Assembly (NCBI RefSeq): GCF_000023065.1
Contig: NC_012691.1
Coordinates: 30,001 to 94,000 of the forward strand
From: Tolumonas auensis DSM 9187
GTDB taxonomy: Bacteria; Pseudomonadota; Gammaproteobacteria; Enterobacterales; Aeromonadaceae
Length of the DNA stretch: 64,000 nucleotides
Direction: 5' to 3'
In this document: piece by piece, positions 47,299 through 57,218 of the stretch
Layout: each line of letters opens with the position of its first letter
How positions within the stretch are numbered: position 1 is the first letter of the stretch
Translations under genes and position numbers: made by a program
Notes under the pieces: model-generated
The model's input: only the letters and a program-made list of their open reading frames with translations
Told to the model about the DNA's origin: nothing
The model's database searches: none

Positions 47299-50200
47299 GC
47301 ATTCCACTGGATATTCTCACCTTTCCGCTGGGTGGTCTGCGTCTGATTGAGGCCAGTGCCGGTACCGGTAAAACCTACACCATTGCGGGTCTGTATCTGC
47401 GCTTGTTGCTCGGCCATGGCTCCGGTGATGCTGCATTTGGTACGCCGTTGCCGGTGGATCGTATTCTGGTGGTGACGTTCACCGAAGCCGCCACTGCGGA
47501 GTTGCGCCAGCGTATTCTGAAAGCCATCCGCGACACCCGGCGCGCACTGGAAGTAGGGCACAGTGACGATCAGCTGATACAGAACTTAATTTCCGAATGT
47601 CCGGATCAGAAGCTGGCGTTACGGCAGTTGCTGACCGCAGAGCGGCAGATGGATGAAGCGGCGATCTATACCATTCATGGTTTCTGCCAGCGCATGCTGA
47701 CGCAAAATGCCTTTGAATCCGGCAGTCTGTTTGATAATGAGTTTCTGACGGAAGAGCAGACGCTGCGTGCGGGGGCGGTGGCCGATTTCTGGCGCCATAT
47801 CACGTATCAGGCCGATGCGCTGCTGGCACAGGCGCTGCTCGATCACTGGAAAGGCCCGGAGGATTTGCTGCGGGAGATCAGTCCGCATCTGGCATTATCC
47901 GGTCTGCAGTGTCAGCCGCGCACGGCAGAAACATTGGCTGAACGGCATCAGGCGATCATTAGCCGGTTGAACATGTTTCGCGAAGCCTGGCAGGCGGCAG
48001 CCGGTGAACTGGAAAGTTTAATCAGTGGTTCCGATGTCGATAAACGTAGCTATTCCAAAAAGAATCTGCCGAACTGGCTGCAGAAAGTCGGCGACTGGGT
48101 CAATGCGCCACTGAGCAGTTACAGCCTGCCGAAAGAGTTGTCGCGTTTTGCAGGCAATGAACTGGCGGCGAAGAGTAAAAGTGGCACTGTGCCGTCACAT
48201 CCGTTGTTTGCTCAGATTGAAACTCTGCTGGCACAACCGAACGACATTGATGATGTGGTAATTGCCGATGCGTTAACGCAGGTGCGGGCGCGTCTGCAGC
48301 AGCAGAAATTACGGCAGCAGCAGTTATCGTTTGATGATCTGCTGACCAATCTGGCACGGGCTTTAAATTCCGAGCGCGGCGTTTTGCTGGCGGAGCGGAT
48401 CCGGGAACAGTATCCGGTGGCCATGATCGATGAATTTCAGGATACCGATCCGCTGCAGTATCAGATTTTTTCCACCCTGTATGCGCACAATCCCGAATGC
48501 GGTTTTTACATGATCGGCGATCCGAAACAGGCAATTTATGCCTTCCGCGGGGCGGATATTTTCACCTATATGCAGGCAAAGCAGCAGGTCGCGGCTCATT
48601 ACACCCTGCAGACGAATTTCCGTTCCACCGACGAGCTGGTGACAGCCGTGAATGCCTTGTTTGCGCATTCCGGTGCACCGTTTATCTATCAGCAGGATAT
48701 CCCGTTCGAGGCGGTGAGGGCCAAGGGGAAAAAGGCCGGGTTTGTGCTGCAGGGGCTGCCGCAGACCGCGTTGCAGTGCTGTTTTCCGCTGGAAGGAACG
48801 GGGGAGGTCAGTGGTGCTGCTTATCAGCAACGCATGGCGCTGGCGGCGGCCGCACAGATCCACACCTGGCTGGTAGGAGCCCAGCAACAGCAGGCCACGC
48901 TGGATGGTAAACCACTGCGACCGAACGATATTGCGGTGCTGGTGCGCAGCGGCCGGGAAGCGGCGGTGATGCAGCAGGCACTGCGGGAATGCGGCATCGC
49001 CAGTGTCTATCTGTCCAACCGCGAATCGGTGTTTGCGCAGGCGGTGGCGCAGGATGTGGCACGGCTGCTCGAAGCCTGTCTCAATCCGCAGGATGAAATG
49101 CTGATCCGGGCTGCGATGGCGACCGGGCTGCAGGGCTGGACCGTGAGTCAGCTGGCCCGGCTTAACGATGATGAGACGTTGTGGGAACAGACGGTGGAAC
49201 ACATCCGTCTGGCCGGCGAGTTGTGGCGTAACCGGGGGATCTTGCCGATGCTGCGGCAATGGCTGTTCTGGTATCAAATCCCGGAACGTTTGCTGGCGGA
49301 TACCAACGGCGAGCGGCAGCTGACCGATGTGCTGCATCTGGGCGAACTGCTGCAAACTGCTGCCAGTACATTAAACGGCGAACATGCATTGCTGCGCTGG
49401 CTGCTGGAACGTTGTCATCAGCCGAACGGTGATGCGGATGAACAACAGCTGCGGCTCGATTCTGAACGGCAGCGGGTACAAATCGTCACCATCCATAAAT
49501 CGAAGGGGTTGCAGTACGGTCTGGTGTTGTTGCCATTTATCTGTGCCTATCGCGGTAACGATATGCCGCGTTATCACACCGGTAATGGCGTACAGCTGGA
49601 CCTCACCGGTTCGGAACACGCCTGGGAAAAGGCGGCGGAAGAGCGGCTGGCGGAGGATTTGCGGCTGCTATATGTTGCCCTGACGCGCGGTGTCTTTGTC
49701 ACCTGGCTGGGGCTGGCAGATCTGAAAATTAACAGCAAAACCAAGGCGAAAGATGACCGGCCAGCAGCACTGGATTATTTGCTAAAGAACGACAGTGATT
49801 CTGCGCTGACCGTCCGTTTCCGGCAGTGGCTGCAGCAGTTGAACAATCATGATCGGGCGGCTGAGGTGGCGGAAATTGCTTTCCCGCAGACGCCGTATCA
49901 CGAAATCAGTGTGCCATTGCCCGCCCCGCAGGCACGGCATTTTAGCGGGCAACTGGAGCGCAACTGGCGGGTGACCTCTTATTCCGCACTGACGGTTAGT
50001 CATAGTACCTATCAGCCAACACCACCCTTGCCGGTGGTGGTCAGTGATGAAGAACCACAGGCGCCCCGCTTTGATGTGTTCAGTTTTCCGCGTGGTGCGC
50101 ACGCCGGTACTTTCCTGCACAGTCTGCTGGAAGATCTCGATTTTGGTGCTGACGATGCGTTCTGCCGAAAATGGATCACCGAACATCTGCAGGGGGTGCA

Positions 50201-50822
50201 GCTCAGTCATGACTGGCAGCCGGAACCGTGGCAACCGGTACTGGAACAATGGCTGACGCAGATCCTGAACAGTGAGCTGTTCCCCGGATTATCCCTGTCG
50301 CAACTGACTCCGCAGCAATGCCTGAGCGAGATGGAATTTCTGCTGCCGTTAGCGCCATTGTCAGCCCCCGCCCTGAACCGCTGTCTGGCCGCGGGGGATG
50401 CGCTTTCCGCCAACGCACCACCGCTGGCCTTCAATGAAGTTCAGGGCATGCTGAAAGGCTTTATCGATCTGGTGTTTGAACATCAGGGACGTTTCTACGT
50501 GGTGGACTATAAGTCGAATTATCTTGGTGATAATCCGGCAGCCTATCAGCAGGACGCAATGGCGCAGGCGATGCTGGAACACCGCTATGATGTGCAGTAT
50601 CAGCTGTATACGCTGGCCCTGCACCGCTATCTGCGTTGCCGGTTGCCGGACTACGACTATGAGCGGCATATCGGCGGTGTCTGCTATCTGTTCCTGCGCG
50701 GCATGAACGGTGATGCCGGTAGCGGGGTATATGCCACCAAACCGGATAAACAACATATTGCGGCGCTGGATGCCTTGTTTGCCGGTCAGTCTGAAATCGG
50801 ATCCGGGGAGTTTACGGTATGA
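47295..50822 (+). CDS. recB: Exodeoxyribonuclease V subunit RecB
   Basis: A 1175-residue 3'-5' SF1A helicase with a C-terminal nuclease (E. coli RecB is 1180). Motif I is IEASAGTGKTYTIAGLYLRL near residue 20, motif II VAMIDEFQDTDPLQYQIF, motif III YMIGDPKQAIYAFRGAD, and the later helicase motifs QIVTIHKSKGLQYGLV and LRLLYVALTRGV. The nuclease domain includes GFIDLVFEHQGRFYVVDYKS, whose Asp and Lys are catalytic metal-site residues. No gene separates recC and recB, unlike E. coli where ptrA lies between. It overlaps recC and recD by 4 nt each (ATGA), so the three subunits are translationally coupled. Confidence 0.97.
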   Translation: MSIPLDILTFPLGGLRLIEASAGTGKTYTIAGLYLRLLLGHGSGDAAFGTPLPVDRILVVTFTEAATAELRQRILKAIRDTRRALEVGHSDDQLIQNLISECPDQKLALRQLLTAERQMDEAAIYTIHGFCQRMLTQNAFESGSLFDNEFLTEEQTLRAGAVADFWRHITYQADALLAQALLDHWKGPEDLLREISPHLALSGLQCQPRTAETLAERHQAIISRLNMFREAWQAAAGELESLISGSDVDKRSYSKKNLPNWLQKVGDWVNAPLSSYSLPKELSRFAGNELAAKSKSGTVPSHPLFAQIETLLAQPNDIDDVVIADALTQVRARLQQQKLRQQQLSFDDLLTNLARALNSERGVLLAERIREQYPVAMIDEFQDTDPLQYQIFSTLYAHNPECGFYMIGDPKQAIYAFRGADIFTYMQAKQQVAAHYTLQTNFRSTDELVTAVNALFAHSGAPFIYQQDIPFEAVRAKGKKAGFVLQGLPQTALQCCFPLEGTGEVSGAAYQQRMALAAAAQIHTWLVGAQQQQATLDGKPLRPNDIAVLVRSGREAAVMQQALRECGIASVYLSNRESVFAQAVAQDVARLLEACLNPQDEMLIRAAMATGLQGWTVSQLARLNDDETLWEQTVEHIRLAGELWRNRGILPMLRQWLFWYQIPERLLADTNGERQLTDVLHLGELLQTAASTLNGEHALLRWLLERCHQPNGDADEQQLRLDSERQRVQIVTIHKSKGLQYGLVLLPFICAYRGNDMPRYHTGNGVQLDLTGSEHAWEKAAEERLAEDLRLLYVALTRGVFVTWLGLADLKINSKTKAKDDRPAALDYLLKNDSDSALTVRFRQWLQQLNNHDRAAEVAEIAFPQTPYHEISVPLPAPQARHFSGQLERNWRVTSYSALTVSHSTYQPTPPLPVVVSDEEPQAPRFDVFSFPRGAHAGTFLHSLLEDLDFGADDAFCRKWITEHLQGVQLSHDWQPEPWQPVLEQWLTQILNSELFPGLSLSQLTPQQCLSEMEFLLPLAPLSAPALNRCLAAGDALSANAPPLAFNEVQGMLKGFIDLVFEHQGRFYVVDYKSNYLGDNPAAYQQDAMAQAMLEHRYDVQYQLYTLALHRYLRCRLPDYDYERHIGGVCYLFLRGMNGDAGSGVYATKPDKQHIAALDALFAGQSEIGSGEFTV

Positions 50823-52717
50823 CATTCACTTTTCCTGCGTTAACCCCTTGCTGGCAGGCATTACTGGAAGCCCGTCTGCTGCGTGATCTGGATGTCCAGC
50901 TAGCGCAACTGCTGGCTCGCTGGGATGCTGACGAAAGCGTGCAGCTGGCGGTGGCACTGACCAGTCAGGAACTCGGGCGCGGGCATGTCTGCTTTGATCT
51001 CAGTACCTGGCCGGAGCGGCTGGCGCAGTGGCAGGCCCAGCTATCGCAGGCAGCATTAAGCTGGCCTGAGACCACCGTGGCAGCGCTGGATGCAAAGCTA
51101 CAGCAGAGCCCGCTGGTACGGGTCATCACTGATCCTTCGGATGCTGAGGAACAGGGCCAGCCGTTGACGCTGTTTGCCGGCCGGCTCTACCTCAGCCGTT
51201 ACTTTCGTTTTGAACAGCAGGTGGCGTGCTGGCTGCAGCAAGCCAGTCTGCCAGCGGACAACGCCGTGAATGCAACCGAACTGGCCGCGCAGTTACGGCA
51301 GTTGTTTACACCGCAGCCGGAAACCGACTGGCAGGCGGTGGCCGTCGCCACGGCTTGTGAGGGGCGCTTTACCCTGATCTCCGGCGGCCCCGGCACTGGG
51401 AAAACCACGACAGTGACCAAACTGCTGGCGTTGCTGGTGGCGCAGAGTGAGCAATCATTGCTGATCCGGCTGGCGGCACCGACCGGAAAGGCGGCTGCCC
51501 GGCTGACGGAATCGATCGCCAAAGCCAAAACCGAACTGGCAACACAGGTGAATGCCGACTGGCTGGAAGGTATTCCGACGCAGGCCAGTACCCTGCATCG
51601 TCTGCTGGGGGTGATCCCCGGTCAGCCGGAGTTCCGCCACCATGCGCAGAATCCGTTGCCACTGGATGTGCTGGTGGTCGATGAAGCCTCGATGATCGAT
51701 CTGCCGATGATGGCACGTCTGCTGGCCGCGTTACCGCCGCAGGCGCGGCTGATCCTGCTGGGAGATAAAGACCAGCTGGCGTCGGTCGAAGCGGGTGCGG
51801 TGCTGGGCGATATCTGCCGGTTTGTGGCGCAGGGCATCAGTCAGCCACAGGCGGAATGCCTGCAGCAACGCACCGGCTATGATTTGCAGCCGTATGTGCA
51901 GGTCACCGGGCATCCGCTGTGCGATCGGCTTTGTCTGCTACGGAAAAGCTGGCGTTTTGCTGCGGACTCCGGCATCGGTAAACTGGCCGAAGCGGTGAAT
52001 AATGGCGATGAAAAAACGGCACAAGCGGTATGGACGCGGGATTACCGCGATATCCGTCTGCACAGCGATGAACAGCGGCTGGAAATGGCAGTGAAGCTGG
52101 CCGCTGAGGGATATCATGCCTATCTGGCATTGCTGGATAAACCGATGAGCGCCGAAGGCGCGGTCGCGCTGTTACAGGCTTTCAACCAGATCCGCCTGCT
52201 GTGCGCCCTGCATGACGGGCCGTGGGGCATCAATGGCATGAATCAGGCGATTGGTCAGCGCCTGCAGACTCAGGGCAGACTGCAGATGACGGCGGACTGG
52301 TTTGCCGGTCGCCCGGTGATGATCACCGAGAATGATTATGGTCTGGGGCTGTATAATGGCGATATCGGCATTGCTGCCAGCGACGGTGAACGGTTGCGGG
52401 TCTGGTTTGTGCTGCCGGATGGAAAGGCGCATGGTTTTCTGCCCAGTCGCCTGCCGGCGCACGATACCGCCTGGGCGATGACCGTACATAAATCGCAGGG
52501 TTCGGAATTTACCCACACGCTGCTGCTGTTACCGCCGGAGACGAACCCGTTGCTGACCCGCGAGTTGCTCTATACCGGCATCACCCGGGCACGTGAACAG
52601 CTGGATCTGTTTGCCACGCCGGAAGTGCTGGCATTGATGGTGCGCAAACAGACCGAACGCTACAGCGGCTTAGTGACCATGCTGGAAACAATGCGTGCGT
52701 TGCATGACGCAGAATAA
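50819..52717 (+). CDS. recD: Exodeoxyribonuclease V subunit RecD
   Basis: A 632-residue 5'-3' SF1B helicase, the fast motor of RecBCD (E. coli RecD is 608). The RecB-binding N-terminal domain occupies about 1-150. Motif I is ISGGPGTGKTTTVTKLLALL, then APTGKAAARLTESI, LLVVDEASMIDLPMMARLL (motif II), LILLGDKDQLASVEAGAVLG (motif III), and the C-terminal AMTVHKSQGSEFTHTLLLLP and RELLYTGITRAREQLDLFA. It ends the recCBD operon. No terminator hairpin is obvious, and 65 bp later the metF promoter begins. Confidence 0.97.
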   Translation: MTFTFPALTPCWQALLEARLLRDLDVQLAQLLARWDADESVQLAVALTSQELGRGHVCFDLSTWPERLAQWQAQLSQAALSWPETTVAALDAKLQQSPLVRVITDPSDAEEQGQPLTLFAGRLYLSRYFRFEQQVACWLQQASLPADNAVNATELAAQLRQLFTPQPETDWQAVAVATACEGRFTLISGGPGTGKTTTVTKLLALLVAQSEQSLLIRLAAPTGKAAARLTESIAKAKTELATQVNADWLEGIPTQASTLHRLLGVIPGQPEFRHHAQNPLPLDVLVVDEASMIDLPMMARLLAALPPQARLILLGDKDQLASVEAGAVLGDICRFVAQGISQPQAECLQQRTGYDLQPYVQVTGHPLCDRLCLLRKSWRFAADSGIGKLAEAVNNGDEKTAQAVWTRDYRDIRLHSDEQRLEMAVKLAAEGYHAYLALLDKPMSAEGAVALLQAFNQIRLLCALHDGPWGINGMNQAIGQRLQTQGRLQMTADWFAGRPVMITENDYGLGLYNGDIGIAASDGERLRVWFVLPDGKAHGFLPSRLPAHDTAWAMTVHKSQGSEFTHTLLLLPPETNPLLTRELLYTGITRAREQLDLFATPEVLALMVRKQTERYSGLVTMLETMRALHDAE

Positions 52718-52758
52718 CGACGCTGACAGGAATGTCGGATATGCTTAATTCAGGAATG

Positions 52759-52786
52759 TTGACATTCTGAACAGTTCAAATAAGAT
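52759..52786 (+). promoter_or_regulatory. metF promoter (-35/-10)
   Basis: A perfect TTGACA at 52759-52764 and, after 16 bp, TAAGAT at 52781-52786 (4/6 to TATAAT). The -10 overlaps the first met box, so bound MetJ would block RNA polymerase directly. Confidence 0.75.
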
Positions 52787-52814
52787 GTATGGACATTTAG
52801 ACGTCCAAACATCT
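52783..52814. promoter_or_regulatory. MetJ operator: four tandem met boxes
   Basis: Four contiguous octamers against consensus AGACGTCT: AGATGTAT (6/8), GGACATTT (5/8), AGACGTCC (7/8), AAACATCT (6/8). The uninterrupted 8-bp period is the arrangement on which MetJ-S-adenosylmethionine dimers polymerise. Confidence 0.92.
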
Positions 52815-52861
52815 GTTTTAGATGATGCGGGAAGCGGAGCCTTCCGCCCAAAAGGCCGTAA

Positions 52862-53773
<912 letters not shown>

Positions 53774-53786
53774 TCAGCCGGAATAC

Positions 53787-53824
53787 AAAAAAGGCGCCAT
53801 ACAGTCATGTATCGCGCCTTTTTT
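53787..53824. terminator. Bidirectional terminator between metF and the aminotransferase
   Basis: AAAAAAGGCGC ... GCGCCTTTTTT: the 5-bp GGCGC/GCGCC core (53793-53797, 53814-53818) is extended by the A/T runs, with a second inner stem ATACA/TGTAT. It has T-runs on both strands and serves both convergent genes. Confidence 0.92.
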
Positions 53825-53842
53825 CATGCCGCCGATTTAAGA

Positions 53843-54997
53843 TCAGGCGTTATCGGATTCCAGCAATACCTTACGTAAACGACGTAATCCTTCCACCATC
53901 AGTTCCGGTTCGGTATGGCTGAAGTTCAGGCGGATATAACCATGCGGCGGATTTTCTTCTGCAAAGAATGCTTCACCCGGCATAAAGGCGACACCGGCTT
54001 CCAGTGCAATTTTCAGCAGCGGACGGGTATCCACGGTTTTCTTCAGTTTTAACCAGAAGAACAAACCACCGGACGGGATCTGCCATTCCGCCAGATCGGC
54101 AAATTCACTTTCCAGCGCCGCGGCAAACGCATCACGACGTACGCGGTAGAACTCGCGCAGCCGTTCCAGACGCTGTGGTTTATCCGCCGAATTCATATAT
54201 TCCAGTGCCAGCCATTGGCCGGGACGGTTGGTATGCAGATCCGATGCCTGTTTCAGGCGGACCAGAGGCGTGATCAGATCAGGATGGGCAATCAGATAAC
54301 CGATACGCAGACCGGGGATCAGCACTTTGGAAAATGAACCGAAGTAAATCCACGGCGCGGTTTTCATGAAAGAGCAGATCGGTGGTTTCGCCAGATTGTC
54401 ATAATCCAGCTCACAGTAAGGCTCATCTTCAATCAATGGCAGATTATATTGGTCGAGCAACGCCGCGACAGCCTGACGCGATTCGGGGGTATAACAGGTG
54501 CCTGACGGATTCTGAAAGCTCGGGATCAGGTAAGTGAAACGAGGCTTGTAGTCGCGGATCTGATGTTCAAAATTCGCAATATCCGGGCCCTGGCTGCTCA
54601 GGTTTACGCCGCGGCAATTGGCCTGGAAAAGATTAAAACATTGCAGTGCGGCCAGATAGGTCGGTGATTCAACCAGCACATTACTGTCCGGATCGATAAA
54701 CAATTTGGAGACCAGATCCAGCCCTTGTTGTGAGCCGGAAAGGATCAGCACCTGACTGGCATCACAGCTGATCCCTTTTTGCCGCGCTTCCGCCGCAATG
54801 GCTTCCCGTAGTTCCGGTTCACCTTCACTCATACCGTATTGTCTGACTTTATTCGGCAAGACTGACCAGTCAATGTCAGGAAAACTGCCTTCCGCGGGTA
54901 AACCACCGGCAAACGAAATCACGTTCGGTTTCTGGGCGCTGGCTAATATTTCTCTGATGATTGAGGATGTTAGGTGTTGGATACGCTGGGCAAACAT
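53843..54997 (-). CDS. PLP-dependent aminotransferase, class I/II (2-aminoadipate type)
   Basis: A 384-residue fold-type I aminotransferase resembling 2-aminoadipate/LysN- and aromatic-type enzymes. VISFAGGLPAEGSFP opens the fold, LILSGSQQGLDLVSKLF and SPTYLAALQCF are cofactor-site segments, IPSFQNPSGTCY and EDEPYCELDYDN follow, and K224 in GSFSKVLIPGLRIGYL is the PLP-binding lysine. PSGGLFFWLKL and GYIRLNFSH carry the carboxylate-binding arginine region. The start is set at ATG 54997, with GGAGG 4 nt upstream, instead of the frame start at 55012. It diverges from a MarR regulator that may control it. The amino-acid substrate is not predictable with confidence. Confidence 0.88.
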   Translation of the reverse strand: MFAQRIQHLTSSIIREILASAQKPNVISFAGGLPAEGSFPDIDWSVLPNKVRQYGMSEGEPELREAIAAEARQKGISCDASQVLILSGSQQGLDLVSKLFIDPDSNVLVESPTYLAALQCFNLFQANCRGVNLSSQGPDIANFEHQIRDYKPRFTYLIPSFQNPSGTCYTPESRQAVAALLDQYNLPLIEDEPYCELDYDNLAKPPICSFMKTAPWIYFGSFSKVLIPGLRIGYLIAHPDLITPLVRLKQASDLHTNRPGQWLALEYMNSADKPQRLERLREFYRVRRDAFAAALESEFADLAEWQIPSGGLFFWLKLKKTVDTRPLLKIALEAGVAFMPGEAFFAEENPPHGYIRLNFSHTEPELMVEGLRRLRKVLLESDNA

Positions 54998-55123
54998 GCG
55001 GCCTCCGGTCATGCGGGCATGAGTTTGTTTAATTGCTATTTCTGATGCAGGACGATAAATTCTAGGAAATTATCGGTAGATACGTCAGCGAAGTTGACCT
55101 ATCTTGCCAGCACACCAAGTTAA

Positions 55124-55138
55124 GTCAATATGGTTGAC
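55124..55138. promoter_or_regulatory. Candidate MarR operator overlapping the marR-type start
   Basis: A perfect GTCAA-TATGG-TTGAC inverted repeat that spans the ATG (55130-55132) of the MarR gene. A second GTTGACC half-site lies at 55093-55099. Binding here would autorepress the regulator and could reach the divergent aminotransferase promoter. Confidence 0.55.
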
Positions 55139-55627
55139 CAAAATAATCAAAATTCGCTCAATGCCGCGTTAGAGTTGTTCCATTTTGCCTTCCGTGCGTT
55201 CACCTCAGGGCCAGATGCGATATTGGCGGAACAGGGGTTACAGCGGGTGCATCATCGCATTCTCTATTTTGTCGGCCGCAATCCGGCGATCAGTGTCAAC
55301 GCGTTGCTGAAAATTCTCGGTGTGAGTAAACAGGCACTGAACGGCCCGCTACGAGCGTTAAAAGAGTTAGATCTGATTGATGCGAACTCTGATGAATTTG
55401 ATAAGCGGATCAAGCGGTTAACACTTAGTGAGCAGGGGCAGGCCCTGGAAAACCGGTTATCGCAAAGCCAGCGCGAGCTGATGACGCAAGTATTTACTGA
55501 CGCAGGTGAGGATGCCGAGCAGCACTGGCGTGCCATTATGCTGAAACTGGCAGAAACCAAATTTGCTCATTTGCTGAATCAGGACAACAGCGATAAAGCA
55601 GGCGAGGGCTGGAGCGCAGAATGTTGA
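55130..55627 (+). CDS. MarR-family transcriptional regulator
   Basis: A 165-residue winged-helix regulator. The N-terminal helix LNAALELFHFAFRAFTSGPD is for dimerisation. HHRILYFVGRNPAISVNALLKILGVSKQALNGPL is helix-turn-helix with recognition helix VSKQALNGPLRAL, and RIKRLTLSEQGQALENRL is the wing and following helix. The RIKRLTLSxxG motif is standard for MarR. No cysteine-based sensor motif stands out. It diverges from the aminotransferase with a 132-bp gap. The ligand is unknown. Confidence 0.9.
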   Translation: MVDQNNQNSLNAALELFHFAFRAFTSGPDAILAEQGLQRVHHRILYFVGRNPAISVNALLKILGVSKQALNGPLRALKELDLIDANSDEFDKRIKRLTLSEQGQALENRLSQSQRELMTQVFTDAGEDAEQHWRAIMLKLAETKFAHLLNQDNSDKAGEGWSAEC

Positions 55628-55633
55628 GGTGAC

Positions 55634-55667
55634 GATAGCGGAGCCTATCGAGATGGGCTCCGCTATC
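55634..55667. terminator. Hairpin between MarR gene and rhlE
   Basis: GATAGCGGAGCC (55634-55645) and GGCTCCGCTATC (55656-55667) form a perfect 12-bp stem with a 10-nt loop between two convergent genes. Neither strand has a U-tract, so it may stop convergent transcripts weakly or stabilise their 3' ends. Confidence 0.65.
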
Positions 55668-55676
55668 CGATGCTGC

Positions 55677-57146
55677 TTAGTGCTGCGGTTTGCTGCTGCG
55701 TTGTCCGCCAGCGGCAGAGCGGTTGCCTTGCGGACGACCGGCTGGTGCATTAGCTGAACGTGACGGCTGACCGGCACGCTGAGTACCAGAACGGGTAGGC
55801 GATGCGGGTTTCGCGGCACCTTCCGCCTGTTTTGGCTGATGCGGGCGAGGCTGACCGGTATGCGGCGAGTGCGCTTTATGCTGCTCGCCCTGTGATGAGC
55901 GTGGTGAGCGTTGCTGACGCGGTTCCTGGCTGCGGCCATCATCAAACATCTTAGGTTTTTTCGGCTTTTTCACCGGACGGGTCAGTTGCGCTTCCGTGGT
56001 CATTGCGACCGGATTCTGTGGTTTAAAACCGTCGAATTCTTCACGTGGCAGGATCTGTTTGATCAGTTTTTCCACATCAACCAGCAGCGGCTGTTCATCG
56101 GCACTCACCAGTGAAATAGCATGACCTTCCATACCGGCACGGCCAGTACGACCAATACGGTGCACGTAATCTTCCGCGATGTTTGGCAGTTCATAGTTCA
56201 CTACCTGTGGCAGCTGGGCGATGTCGATACCACGCGCGGCGATATCGGTCGCAACCAGTACACGCACGGAGCCATCTTTGAAGCCGGATAACGCACGGGT
56301 ACGCGCGCCCTGACTCTTGTTACCGTGGATCGCGGCGGCCTGAATACCGGCGGTTTCCAGCTGTGTCACCAGTTTATTCGCGCCGTGTTTGGTGCGCATA
56401 AATACCAGTACCTGCTGCCAGTTGTTGTGTTTGATTAAATGGCACAACAAAGCCGGTTTACGGCCTTTATCCACCGGGCAGATGGTCTGTTTGATGGTTT
56501 CGGCAGTGGTGTTACGTGGTGCCACATCAATCTGTACCGGCTCGTTCAGCAGGCCCTTGGCCAGCGTGCGGATCTCATCCGAGAAGGTCGCGGAGAACAT
56601 CAGTGTCTGACGATCTTTTGGCAGCATGTTGATGATTTTGCGGATATCGCGGATAAAGCCCATGTCCAGCATGCGGTCGGCTTCATCCAGGATCAGCACT
56701 TCCAGTTGGCGGAAATGCAGGGCGTTCTGGCTGACCAGATCCAGCAGACGGCCTGGGGTCGCAACCAGCACGTCAGCGCCTTTGCGCATCGCCAGCATTT
56801 GCGGATTAATATTCACGCCACCGAACACCACCACGGATTTCAGTGGCAGGTATTTCCCGTAGGTGGTGACGCTTTCAGCAACCTGAGCCGCCAGTTCGCG
56901 GGTCGGGGTCAGCACCAGTGCGCGAACGGCATTAGAGCGGGCCGGATTACCGCGCGACAGACGGTGCAGCAACGGCAGCGTAAAACCTGCGGTTTTACCG
57001 GTACCGGTTTGTGCTGCGGCCATCACGTCCTGACCCGCCAATACGGCCGGAATAGCCTGTAACTGGATCGGTGATGGGGTGTCGTAGCCTTTATCTTTAA
57101 CGGCGCGCAGTAGTGGTTCGCTTAAGCCAAGTTCAGTAAATGACAT
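55677..57146 (-). CDS. rhlE: DEAD-box ATP-dependent RNA helicase RhlE
   Basis: A 489-residue DEAD-box helicase. The order is Q-motif SPIQLQAIP, motif [13 protein letters not shown], Ia [13 protein letters not shown], Ib [45 protein letters not shown] and [15 protein letters not shown]. The C-terminal tail (about 370-489) is low-complexity and rich in Arg, Pro, Gln and Ser, an RNA-binding tail typical of RhlE. RhlE affects ribosome assembly and mRNA decay in E. coli. It lies 72 bp downstream of dbpA on the same strand, so two rRNA-related helicases may share a transcript. Confidence 0.93.
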   Translation of the reverse strand: MSFTELGLSEPLLRAVKDKGYDTPSPIQLQAIPAVLAGQDVMAAAQTGTGKTAGFTLPLLHRLSRGNPARSNAVRALVLTPTRELAAQVAESVTTYGKYLPLKSVVVFGGVNINPQMLAMRKGADVLVATPGRLLDLVSQNALHFRQLEVLILDEADRMLDMGFIRDIRKIINMLPKDRQTLMFSATFSDEIRTLAKGLLNEPVQIDVAPRNTTAETIKQTICPVDKGRKPALLCHLIKHNNWQQVLVFMRTKHGANKLVTQLETAGIQAAAIHGNKSQGARTRALSGFKDGSVRVLVATDIAARGIDIAQLPQVVNYELPNIAEDYVHRIGRTGRAGMEGHAISLVSADEQPLLVDVEKLIKQILPREEFDGFKPQNPVAMTTEAQLTRPVKKPKKPKMFDDGRSQEPRQQRSPRSSQGEQHKAHSPHTGQPRPHQPKQAEGAAKPASPTRSGTQRAGQPSRSANAPAGRPQGNRSAAGGQRSSKPQH

Positions 57147-57218
57147 TAAATGGTGATTCCTGTTTTATAAAATGTGAAAGCAGCGGAGCTGTTCGTGTGG
57201 TTCGTCGGTGATAAGGCC

